NCBI GenBank assembly: GCA_900770025.1
Contig: CAAGIW010000020.1
Coordinates: 8,553 to 72,552 of the forward strand
DNA: 64,000 bases
Direction: 5' to 3'
Origin: an uncultured Prevotella sp.
Lineage (GTDB): Bacteria > Bacteroidota > Bacteroidia > Bacteroidales > Bacteroidaceae
Positions within the stretch are counted from its first letter, which is position 1. Each line of letters begins with the position of its first letter. Made by a program: the position numbers and the translations under genes. Below the pieces are notes generated by a model, which saw only the letters and a list, made by a program, of their open reading frames with translations, made no database searches and had not been told where the DNA came from. Positions 6,175 through 13,089 of the stretch are shown here, one piece after another.

Positions 6175-7932
6175 ATGAACCACTTTGACTGGAAACAACA
6201 ACTGAGAAGTGGCATCTATGGCCACTACCGTCATGCCAACAGGCGTGCCATCATCGGCATCACCGCCAATTATAGCGAGCGAACCTGCAAAATCCTCGAC
6301 TATTATTACAAGGCAGTGGTCGCCGCCGGTGGCACGCCTGTGCTCGTTCCGCCCGTGGCCAACCAGCAGGTGATAGCCAACACGCTCGACCATATCGACG
6401 CGCTGATACTGAGCGGAGGGGCCGACTACAACCCCCTTTATGCCGGAGAAGAGCCCGAAAGGGGCTTGGGCGGCATCAACAGCGAGCGCGACCTGCCCGA
6501 ACTCTGGCTCACACGCATGGCCTATCACCGCCAACTGCCCATACTGGGTATATGCAGAGGCATACAGACTATGGCCGTGGCATTGGACGGCAGGGTGAAA
6601 CAAGACATCAACGACGGCACCAGCAGGATAAAACACAGTCAGGAGGCCGACAGAAACGTGGCCACTCACACCGTGAGGGTGGCCGAACAGAGCCTGCTGC
6701 ACCGCCTGTATGGCACCACCACATTGGCCGTCAACTCGTTCCATCACCAGGCAGTGGCCGACACAGGGGGCAGGTTCCGAACCATTGCCACCTCCCCCGA
6801 CGGCATCATCGAGGCCATGGAAAGCACCGAGATGAAGCCGCTCTTGGGCGTGCAATGGCATCCCGAGTGCCTCGAAAGCGGTGCCCCCCTGTTCCAATGG
6901 ATAGTGGAACAGGCCGAAGCCTACCGCGAGGCCCGGCAGGTGCACAGCGACATCCTGACCCTCGACACCCACTGCGACACGCCCATGCTCTTCCCGAAAG
7001 ACATCAACTTTGCCACGCGCGACGACCGAATCCTTGTGGATCTGCACAAGATGAGCGAGGGCGGATTGGATGCCACCATCATGGTTTGCTATCTGCCGCA
7101 ACCCAAAGTCGGACAGGATTTCTGCGAGGTGGCCCCCTTCAGCGTGCCGAACCCCACCGCCTATGCCGACTTGATATTCGACAGAATTGAGCAGATGGTG
7201 GAGGCCAACAGCGATGCCGTGGGACTGGCACGCACCGTGGAGCAGCTCTGTATGCTGAAACAGCAGGGCCGAAAGGCCATTATGCTGGGCATAGAGAACG
7301 GACTGGCACTCAACGGCAATCCGCAGTTGCTGCAGCATTTCAAAGACCGCGGCGTGGTGTATGTCACCCTGTGTCACAACGGCGACAACGATCTCTGCGA
7401 CAGTGCCAAGGGCAATGCCACCCACGGGGGCGTGAGCAAATTGGGCGAGCAGGTGATAGCCGAGATGAACCGACTGGGCATGATGGTGGACCTGAGCCAT
7501 GCTTCGGAGCAGAGTTTCTACGATGCACTGCAACTGAGTGCCACCCCCATCGTGTGCAGCCACAGCAGTGCCCGCAGTCTGTGCAACCATCCGCGCAACC
7601 TTACCGACGACCAGATGAGGGCATTGGCAGCCAAGGGCGGCGTGGCGCAGATCACACTCTACCCGGGATTCCTTGCCGCTTCGGGAAGGGCCACCCTGCT
7701 CGATGCCCTGCAGCACTTGGAACACGCCATCAGCATCATGGGCATCGACCACGTGGGCATAGGCACCGACTTCGACGGCGACGGCGGAGTGCCCGGCATT
7801 GCCGATGCCTCGGAGGTGCTGAACGTGACACGCCACCTGCTGGCCCGCAGATATAGCATGGCCGACATACAGAAGATATGGGGCGGAAACTTTATGCGAG
7901 TGATGCAGCAGGTGCAGGATGCCGCAAGATAA
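6175..7932 (+). CDS. Fusion: class I glutamine amidotransferase-like (C26) hydrolase + M19 membrane dipeptidase
   Basis: The 585-residue protein joins two enzymes. Residues 1-250 match gamma-glutamyl-GABA hydrolase-type C26 peptidases: nucleophile Cys127 in LGICRGIQ, and the His229/Glu231 pair in GVQWHPE. Residues 258-580 match M19 (renal-type) dipeptidases, which split dipeptides with two zinc ions: HCD at 266-268, Glu374 in GIENG, MVDLSHAS, CSHSSARSLCNHPRN and GIGTDFDGDG. No signal peptide is seen, so it is probably cytosolic. A combined role in trimming gamma-glutamyl or cysteinyl-glycine-type peptides is plausible but inferred. It lies 19 bases after the Lrp gene and 48 bases before an M28 lipoprotein gene. 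Confidence 0.88.
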   Translation: MNHFDWKQQLRSGIYGHYRHANRRAIIGITANYSERTCKILDYYYKAVVAAGGTPVLVPPVANQQVIANTLDHIDALILSGGADYNPLYAGEEPERGLGGINSERDLPELWLTRMAYHRQLPILGICRGIQTMAVALDGRVKQDINDGTSRIKHSQEADRNVATHTVRVAEQSLLHRLYGTTTLAVNSFHHQAVADTGGRFRTIATSPDGIIEAMESTEMKPLLGVQWHPECLESGAPLFQWIVEQAEAYREARQVHSDILTLDTHCDTPMLFPKDINFATRDDRILVDLHKMSEGGLDATIMVCYLPQPKVGQDFCEVAPFSVPNPTAYADLIFDRIEQMVEANSDAVGLARTVEQLCMLKQQGRKAIMLGIENGLALNGNPQLLQHFKDRGVVYVTLCHNGDNDLCDSAKGNATHGGVSKLGEQVIAEMNRLGMMVDLSHASEQSFYDALQLSATPIVCSHSSARSLCNHPRNLTDDQMRALAAKGGVAQITLYPGFLAASGRATLLDALQHLEHAISIMGIDHVGIGTDFDGDGGVPGIADASEVLNVTRHLLARRYSMADIQKIWGGNFMRVMQQVQDAAR

Positions 7933-7980
7933 CACGGCGGATGGCCCTGCAAACCATCTGCCACCAATAAAGAAAACAAG

Positions 7981-8985
7981 ATGAATAATACCTTTCTTTC
8001 GCGCGTACATATAATATATATGGCGCTGGCTCTGCTGGCACTCACCGCCTGCGGCAGCAGCAAGAAAAGCAATGCCGCCGACGAAGCGGCACAGGTGGGA
8101 CCCGTGTTCAATGCCGACAGTGCCTTCATCTTCTGCGCCCACCAGTGTGCCTTCGGGCCCCGCACGATGAACAGCACCGCCCATGAGCAGTGCAAAGAGT
8201 GGATAGTGCAGAAGTTTGAGAGCTATGGCATGAAGGTGATGCAACAGCAGGCCAACCTGAAAGGCTATGATGGCACCACGCTCAAGGCCACCAACATCGT
8301 GGCATCCTACAAGCCCGAGCGCACAGAACGGGTGCTGCTCTGCGCCCATTGGGACAGTCGTCCGTGGGCAGACAACGACCCCGACAGTGCCAACTGGCGC
8401 AAACCCGTGATGGCTGCCAACGATGGTGCCAGCGGGGTGGCCGTGCTCTTGGAACTGGCACGCCTGCTGCAGCAGCACGACAGTGTGGCGGTGGGGGTGG
8501 ATTTCATCTGCTTTGATGCCGAAGACTGGGGCACCCCGCAGTGGGAGACCGACCTGAGCAGTGCCGACACCTGGGCACTTGGCTCTGACTACTGGGCCGA
8601 GCATCCACACACCGAGGGCTACACCGCACGCTATGGTGTGCTGCTCGACATGGTGGGAGGCATGGGAGCACGCTTCTATCAGGAGGGCTTCTCGCTGCAG
8701 TATGCGCAAACCATTGTGGACAAGGTGTGGCAGGCGGCCGCCCAGGTGGGCTATGGCAGCATGTTCCCCACAGCCGGTGGCGGCATGGTGACCGACGACC
8801 ATGTGGCCGTCAACGAGAAGGCTGGCATCCCCACCATCGACATCATCCCCCACTATCCTGACTGTGAGCAGAGCAGTTTTGGCAGCACGTGGCACACCGT
8901 GAGCGACAACATGGACAACATCGACCGCCACACGCTCCAGGCCGTGGGCCAAACCCTGGTGCAGGTGCTCTATTCTGAAAAGTAG
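7981..8985 (+). CDS. M28-family glutaminyl-peptide cyclotransferase-like lipoprotein
   Basis: The 334-residue protein begins with a lipoprotein signal (MALALLALTAC, Cys24 lipidated). The M28 zinc-peptidase fold is clear: LLCAHWDSRPWADND, AANDGASGVAVLLELAR (metal Asp), FICFDAEDWG (Glu and Asp), LDMVGGMGARF, and WHTVSDNMDNID (metal His). The WDSRPWAD and DAEDWG forms are typical of bacterial glutaminyl cyclases, which convert N-terminal Gln to pyroglutamate. In Bacteroidota this is linked to maturation of Sec-exported proteins whose signal cleavage leaves Gln. The stop codon lies inside a 22-bp tandem duplication. It is probably co-transcribed with the two genes upstream. Confidence 0.85.
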   Translation: MNNTFLSRVHIIYMALALLALTACGSSKKSNAADEAAQVGPVFNADSAFIFCAHQCAFGPRTMNSTAHEQCKEWIVQKFESYGMKVMQQQANLKGYDGTTLKATNIVASYKPERTERVLLCAHWDSRPWADNDPDSANWRKPVMAANDGASGVAVLLELARLLQQHDSVAVGVDFICFDAEDWGTPQWETDLSSADTWALGSDYWAEHPHTEGYTARYGVLLDMVGGMGARFYQEGFSLQYAQTIVDKVWQAAAQVGYGSMFPTAGGGMVTDDHVAVNEKAGIPTIDIIPHYPDCEQSSFGSTWHTVSDNMDNIDRHTLQAVGQTLVQVLYSEK

Positions 8986-9018
8986 ATAACGGAAATCTGA
9001 AAAGTAGATAACGGAAAA
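8975..9018 (+). repeat. 22-bp duplication across the M28 stop codon
   Basis: CTGAAAAGTAGATAACGGAA starts at 8975 and again at 8997, exactly 22 bases apart. The first copy contains the TAG stop. Confidence 0.9.
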
Positions 9019-9040
9019 CTTCGGGTCAGGGTTCACCAAA

Positions 9041-9200
9041 CGAGTGTTTGATTTCTGCCGAATAGTAGTTTGATTTCTGCCAAACGAGTGTGTGATTTCT
9101 GCTGAATGGTAGTTCGATTTCTGCTAAACGAGTGTGTGATTTCTGCTGAACGAGTGTGTGATTTCTGCCGAATGGTGGCGTATTTTCTGCTGAAAGGCGG
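9041..9200. repeat. 22-bp tandem array (TGATTTCTGC family), 7 units
   Basis: TGATTTCTGC or a one-to-two-base variant occurs at 9049, 9071, 9093, 9115, 9137, 9159 and 9181, an exact 22-bp step each time. Units begin CGAGTGTG or AGTAG/GGTAG. No protein frame of interest runs through it. It occupies the gap between convergent genes at 8985 and 9495. Confidence 0.9.
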
Positions 9201-9270
9201 TATGCTTCTTACTGCCTGATTATGAATATCTTACAAAACGGATTTTGAATACCTTTTTCATCGTTTTCTA

Positions 9271-9380
9271 AAACTGCCACTTTTGCGTTCCAAAAGTGGC
9301 AGTTTTGCGTTCTAAAAGTGGCAGTTTTGCAATCCAAAAGTGGCAGTTTTGCAATCCAAAACGCACCGTTTTAGAAATCC
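9271..9380. repeat. 22-bp tandem array, AAGTGGCAG core, with a 15-bp hairpin at its start (copy A2)
   Basis: AGTGGC recurs at 9295, 9317 and 9339 (22-bp steps), then the core switches to CGCACCG at 9362. The linkers (TTTTGCGTTC, TTTTGCAATC) are those of the CGCACC arrays. The left end is inverted: AAACTGCCACTTTTG (9271-9285) pairs with CAAAAGTGGCAGTTT (9291-9305) around CGTTC, which could end transcription in both directions. Confidence 0.8.
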
Positions 9381-9381
9381 T

Positions 9382-9485
9382 AACTCCAAATTCGTAATTC
9401 GTAACTCCAAATTCGTAACTCGTAATTCCAAATTCGTAATTCGTAATTCCAAATTCGTAACTCCTAACTCCAAATTCCTAACTCC
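9382..9485. repeat. 21-bp tandem array (CCAAATTCGTAA family)
   Basis: CCAAATTC recurs at 9386, 9407, 9428, 9449 and 9470, a 21-bp period built from shorter ATTCGTAA(T/C)TC units. The same unit family appears near 2935, 22672-22705, 22895-22970 and 50612-50645. Confidence 0.85.
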
Positions 9486-9494
9486 CCGCAGGGG

Positions 9495-10097
9495 CTATAT
9501 CTGCCCTGCCTCCACCATCAGAATCACCCGTTCGGTGAGGCGGTCGTCGCCGTCGGGGTCGTATTCCTTGCGCAGCGAAGCACCGAAGATGGAGGAGAAA
9601 GCCTGCCAGAAGGCGGCACGCATAGGACCGAGGAAAGCCTTGAGAAGGTCGTAGGTGGACGAGTCACACTCCCTGTATATGAGTTTGATGAGCAGTTTTC
9701 CCTGCGAGTAGGTGAGCCGTTTCATGCGCGGCTTATAGTCTTGAAAGATGGTCTTCTCCACCTTCTTGATGTGTGCATCCCTCGACTTCTTGTCGGGCAG
9801 TGTCTCCAAGTATTCGTAGGTTTCCATCATCAGCATCCTTGCTTCCTTGGCCAGGGGCAGCACCTTTTTCACATTGTGCACCAAACGGGTGTAGCGCATG
9901 GCCTGCTTTTTGTTCTCAAAGGCCAACGGCGGATACACATACACGTTGTTCATCTCCATGTACAGGATGCTGTCGCCGCGGTCGAGCACCTTGCCCACCT
10001 TGACAGTGGGCACCACATCCGCCTCCTCTGAAGGCAGTTGGGCGCGGCAGATGACTGCCACCGCACACATAAGGAGAAGTAACACACAGCGCTTCAT
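9495..10097 (-). CDS. DUF4294 domain-containing protein, exported
   Basis: The 200-residue protein has a signal peptide (MKRCVLLLLMCAVAVICRAQ, cleaved after Ala or just before Gln). The body matches the DUF4294 pattern: DSILYMEMNNVYVYPP, then TRLVHNVKKVLPLAKEA and YLETLPDKKSRDAHIKKVEK, then LLIKLIYRECDSSTYDLLKAFLG. This family is found mainly in Bacteroidota; its function is unknown and it is predicted to be periplasmic. It is the last gene of a minus-strand operon after the U32 protein gene and sufE, with a 32-base gap to sufE. Confidence 0.8.
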   Translation of the reverse strand: MKRCVLLLLMCAVAVICRAQLPSEEADVVPTVKVGKVLDRGDSILYMEMNNVYVYPPLAFENKKQAMRYTRLVHNVKKVLPLAKEARMLMMETYEYLETLPDKKSRDAHIKKVEKTIFQDYKPRMKRLTYSQGKLLIKLIYRECDSSTYDLLKAFLGPMRAAFWQAFSSIFGASLRKEYDPDGDDRLTERVILMVEAGQI

Positions 10098-10129
10098 GGG
10101 ATGAAAGGTGAGGGGGTGGGGGGAAAGGG

Positions 10130-10561
10130 TTATGCCTGCTTGGTGCTGAACACCAGGGCATACATCTTGATTTGCTTGAGCATGGCCAGCAAACCGTTGC
10201 TGCGGGTGGGGCTCAGGTGCTCTTTCAGGCCTATCTGTTCGATGAAATAGAGGTCGGCATCAAGCACCTCTTGCGGAGAATGCCCCGAGAGCACACGCAC
10301 CAGCAGCGCCACAATGCCCTTCACTATCAGCGCATCGCTCTCGGCCTGCAGCATCATCTTGCCCTCGGCGGTGAGGTCGGCCTGCAGCCACACGCGGCTC
10401 TGGCAACCGTCAATCAGGTTGCTCTCCGTCTTGTATTTCTCGTCTAAGGGGGCCAGTTCGTTGCCCAAGTCGATGAGCAACTGATACTTGTCCATCCAGT
10501 CGGTGAGTGAAGAGAACTCCTCTATCACTTCATCCTGTATCTCATTGATTGTCATATTCAT
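10130..10561 (-). CDS. sufE: SufE-family Fe-S cluster assembly protein
   Basis: The 143-residue cytosolic protein stimulates the cysteine desulfurase SufS and accepts its sulfur as a persulfide. The acceptor is Cys53 in DGCQSRVWL, equivalent to Cys51 of E. coli SufE. The N-terminal FSSLTDWMDKYQLLIDLG and C-terminal EQIGLKEHLSPTRSNGLLAML are typical of the family. The start overlaps the end of the U32 gene by 20 bases, so translation is probably coupled. No sufS lies in the window. Confidence 0.93.
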   Translation of the reverse strand: MNMTINEIQDEVIEEFSSLTDWMDKYQLLIDLGNELAPLDEKYKTESNLIDGCQSRVWLQADLTAEGKMMLQAESDALIVKGIVALLVRVLSGHSPQEVLDADLYFIEQIGLKEHLSPTRSNGLLAMLKQIKMYALVFSTKQA

Positions 10562-11828
10562 CAGCTTTTTCCAATTTAAATAGTTTGTCGCTTGGCCTTA
10601 TCTTGCCCGGCACGGCAAACGACACGTGCGTGCCTTTGGGGGCCACGGCCACAGGTTCCAGTTCCAAGCGTATCTCTTGGGCCTCCACATACATCACGCC
10701 CGTGGTGGGGCCGGTGATGAGCAGTCTGTCGCCAGCGTGCAGTTCGGTGGCCTCTACGGTAAACTCTGCCACGCCCAACTTGGAGAAATACTTCACGCCC
10801 CGGCCCACATACACCTTGCGCTCGGTGGCGTTTGACCCGTAGTGCTTGTTCCATTCGCCCAAGGTTTGGCCCAAGTAGTAGCCGTCCCAGAAGCCACGGT
10901 TGAACACTCGGGCCAACTGTTCGTCCCACTTGTCCTTCTGTTCCTCGGTAAAGGTGCCGTTGATCACGGCCTGCACGGCCTCCTTGTAGCACCTCACCAC
11001 GGTATAGACATACTCCGGTCCGCGTGCTCTGCCCTCTATCTTCAGCACCCTTACGCCCGCCTTCATCAGTTTGTCCATAAAGCGTATGGTCTTCAGGTCC
11101 TTGGGGCTCATAATATATTTGTTGTCGATGGCCAACTGTTCGCCCGTTTCGTTGTCGGTCACGGTATAGGAGCGGCGGCACACCTGCACGCATCCCCCGC
11201 GGTTGGCGCTGCGGTTGGCGTTGTGCAGGCTCATGTAGCACTTGCCGCTGATGGCCATGCAGAGGGCGCCGTGGCAGAACATCTCGATGCGGATGCGCCT
11301 GCCCGAGGGGCCACAGATGTTCTGCTGCTCTATCTGTTGGTATATCTCTTCCACCTGCTGCATGTTCAGTTCGCGTGCCAGCACCACCACATCGGCAAAC
11401 TGGGCGTAGAACTTCAGGGCCTCGATGTTTGAGATGTTGAGTTGAGTGCTCAGGTGAACCTCCTGTCCAATGCGGTTGCAGTAGGTCATCACCGCCACAT
11501 CGCTGGCTATCACTGCCGAGATGCCGGCCTCCTTGGCAGCATCCACGATGGTGTGCATGGTGGCTATGTCTTCTCCATAGATGATGGTGTTCACGGTGAG
11601 ATAGCTCTTGATGCCGTGACTGTTGCAGGTGGCGGCTATCTCTCTAAGGTCGTCTATGGTGAAGGCATTGGCAGAGTGGGCCCTCATGTTGAGCTGTCCG
11701 ATGCCGAAATACACCGAGTTGGCACCGGCCTGTATGGCTGCCGTGAGCGAATCGCGGCTGCCTACGGGTGCCATAATCTCGAAATCGGCGGCCCGAAAGG
11801 GGGCTGAGGGGGTGGATGGTTCCATCAT
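10542..11828 (-). CDS. Peptidase U32-family protein (TrhP/RlhA-like)
   Basis: The 428-residue cytosolic protein is of the U32 family, whose studied members modify RNA by hydroxylating tRNA uridine-34 or 23S rRNA cytidine, using prephenate-derived chemistry and iron-sulfur clusters, rather than acting as peptidases. Seen here are the N-terminal MAPVGSRDSLTAAIQAGA, HLSTQLNISN, and the cysteine cluster from IEMFCHGALCMAISGKC through GGCVQVCRRSY, likely cluster ligands. KDLKTIRFMDKLMKAGV and LKIEGRARGPEY follow. Two ATGs lie at the start (11826-11828 and 11823-11825). A TAATTTTG box at 11862-11869 supports them over the longer frame that begins at 11936. The U32 gene leads the sufE-DUF4294 operon. 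Confidence 0.85.
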   Translation of the reverse strand: MMEPSTPSAPFRAADFEIMAPVGSRDSLTAAIQAGANSVYFGIGQLNMRAHSANAFTIDDLREIAATCNSHGIKSYLTVNTIIYGEDIATMHTIVDAAKEAGISAVIASDVAVMTYCNRIGQEVHLSTQLNISNIEALKFYAQFADVVVLARELNMQQVEEIYQQIEQQNICGPSGRRIRIEMFCHGALCMAISGKCYMSLHNANRSANRGGCVQVCRRSYTVTDNETGEQLAIDNKYIMSPKDLKTIRFMDKLMKAGVRVLKIEGRARGPEYVYTVVRCYKEAVQAVINGTFTEEQKDKWDEQLARVFNRGFWDGYYLGQTLGEWNKHYGSNATERKVYVGRGVKYFSKLGVAEFTVEATELHAGDRLLITGPTTGVMYVEAQEIRLELEPVAVAPKGTHVSFAVPGKIRPSDKLFKLEKADEYDNQ

Positions 11829-11861
11829 AATCAGTGTTTTGGCAGCCTTTGCTGCAGGGCG

Positions 11862-11869
11862 CAAAATTA
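11862..11869 (-). promoter_or_regulatory. Promoter box (TAATTTTG) for the U32-sufE-DUF4294 operon
   Basis: Exact TAnnTTTG match on the minus strand about 33 bases from the ATG, with a TTG 20 bases further upstream in the TATTGTC stretch near 11890. Confidence 0.55.
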
Positions 11870-11912
11870 CTAAAAATCGCAGTAATAGACAATAGAATTC
11901 AGTTTTATTTAG

Positions 11913-11920
11913 TAATTTTG
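11913..11920 (+). promoter_or_regulatory. Promoter box (TAATTTTG) for the flavodoxin-like operon
   Basis: Exact TAnnTTTG match 43 bases upstream of the ATG at 11964. It is divergent from, and nearly identical to, the opposing box at 11862-11869. Confidence 0.45.
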
Positions 11921-11963
11921 CACAGCCTTCAGGCAAGTATCAACAAACAAGAAACAGAGCATA

Positions 11964-12587
11964 ATGAAAGTAATTTTGGTAAACGGAAGTCCGCATCCCC
12001 ACGGATGCACCCACACCGCCCTGCAAGAAGTGGCCGAACAGCTGCACCAGCAGGGGATAGAGACCGAAGAGATATGGTGCGGCAACAAGCCCGTGATGGG
12101 CTGCATAGGCTGCGGCAAGTGTGTGGCCACGCGCCGCTGCTGGTATGCCGAGGATGCCGTGAACACCTTTTTGGAGAAGGCCGGCGAGGCCGATGGCTTC
12201 GTGTTTGGCACCCCTATCCACTTTGCAGGCACCTCGGGAGCCATCAAGCCCTTTATGGACAGGGCCTTCTGCTCCAAGATGGGCATGTATGCCAACAAGC
12301 CCGCGGCAGGCATCGTGAGTTGCCGAAGGGGCGGAGCACAGGGCGGATTTGAAGACCTGAACCGCTACTTCACCATTGCCAACATGCCCGTGGTGTCGTC
12401 GAACTACTGGAACGAGGTGCACGGCAACACCGCCGAAGAGGTGAAGCAAGACCTGGAAGGGATGCAAACCATGCGACAGTTGGGGCGCAACATGGCCTGG
12501 CTGCTGCGCTGCATCGAGGCCGGAAAGAAGGCCGGCATCGCCCTGCCCGAGCAGGAGACGAAGATAAAGACCAACTTTATCAGATAA
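11964..12587 (+). CDS. Flavodoxin-like NAD(P)H-dependent FMN oxidoreductase / iron-sulfur flavoprotein family
   Basis: The 207-residue cytosolic protein has the FMN phosphate loop VNGSPHPHGCTHTAL at residues 6-20 and the FGTPIHFAGTSGAIKPFMDR segment typical of NADPH-dependent FMN reductases. A CIGCGKCVATRRC cluster near residues 47-60 resembles the compact cysteine motif of iron-sulfur flavoproteins, so it may carry a 4Fe-4S cluster. The substrate is unknown. It heads an operon with the C_GCAxxG_C_C gene (33-base gap), the OPT transporter and probably miaB. Confidence 0.8.
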   Translation: MKVILVNGSPHPHGCTHTALQEVAEQLHQQGIETEEIWCGNKPVMGCIGCGKCVATRRCWYAEDAVNTFLEKAGEADGFVFGTPIHFAGTSGAIKPFMDRAFCSKMGMYANKPAAGIVSCRRGGAQGGFEDLNRYFTIANMPVVSSNYWNEVHGNTAEEVKQDLEGMQTMRQLGRNMAWLLRCIEAGKKAGIALPEQETKIKTNFIR

Positions 12588-12620
12588 TATTTTACACACA
12601 TCACACCACACATAGACAAG

Positions 12621-13082
12621 ATGACAGCAGAGGAAATCAACCAGCGGGTGGCCAAGGCAGAGCAACTCTTTATGCAGGGCTACAACTGTGCGCAGGCAGT
12701 GGTGGCAGCATACGCCGACCACTACGGAATCACTGAGAAGCAGGCACTGCAGATGAGTGCGGGCTTTGGCGGAGGCATAGGCAGAATGAGGCTCACCTGT
12801 GGGGCTGTCTGCGGCATGGTGATGCTGGAGGGACTGCAGAGCGGCTCCACCGAAATCAACGACCGCGAGGGCAAATCGGCCAACTATCGCAAGGTGCAGC
12901 AGCTGCTCGACACCTTCAAGCAGCAGTTTGGCACCATCACCTGCGCCGAATTGCTGAAGCTAAAGAAAGACACGCCCCTGAGTTATGAGGCCAGCGAGCG
13001 CACCGCCGAATACTATCGGCAGCGCCCCTGCGTGAATCAGGTGGTGGCAGCAGCACGAATATTTGGAGAGACGCTAAAATAA
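12621..13082 (+). CDS. C_GCAxxG_C_C family protein
   Basis: The 153-residue protein contains the family's diagnostic motif: GYNCAQAV near residue 20, then GFGGGIGRMRLTCGAVCGMVM near 50-70, and later Cys residues (TCAELL, RPCVNQVV). The family is thought to bind a redox cofactor and often neighbours oxidoreductases; here it follows a flavodoxin-like gene. The function is not established. It is 7 bases upstream of the OPT gene. Confidence 0.85.
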   Translation: MTAEEINQRVAKAEQLFMQGYNCAQAVVAAYADHYGITEKQALQMSAGFGGGIGRMRLTCGAVCGMVMLEGLQSGSTEINDREGKSANYRKVQQLLDTFKQQFGTITCAELLKLKKDTPLSYEASERTAEYYRQRPCVNQVVAAARIFGETLK

Positions 13083-13089
13083 TCCTACA

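Noticed and set aside
6121..9039. 972-codon open frame on the minus strand opposite the C26-M19 and M28 genes
   Set aside because: It mirrors two genes with complete catalytic motifs, has no family features (His/Val/Gly-rich antisense composition) and arises from the GC-rich third positions of the real genes.
9041..9200. CRISPR array
   Set aside because: The 22-bp units are continuous with no unique spacers, and no cas genes are in the window.
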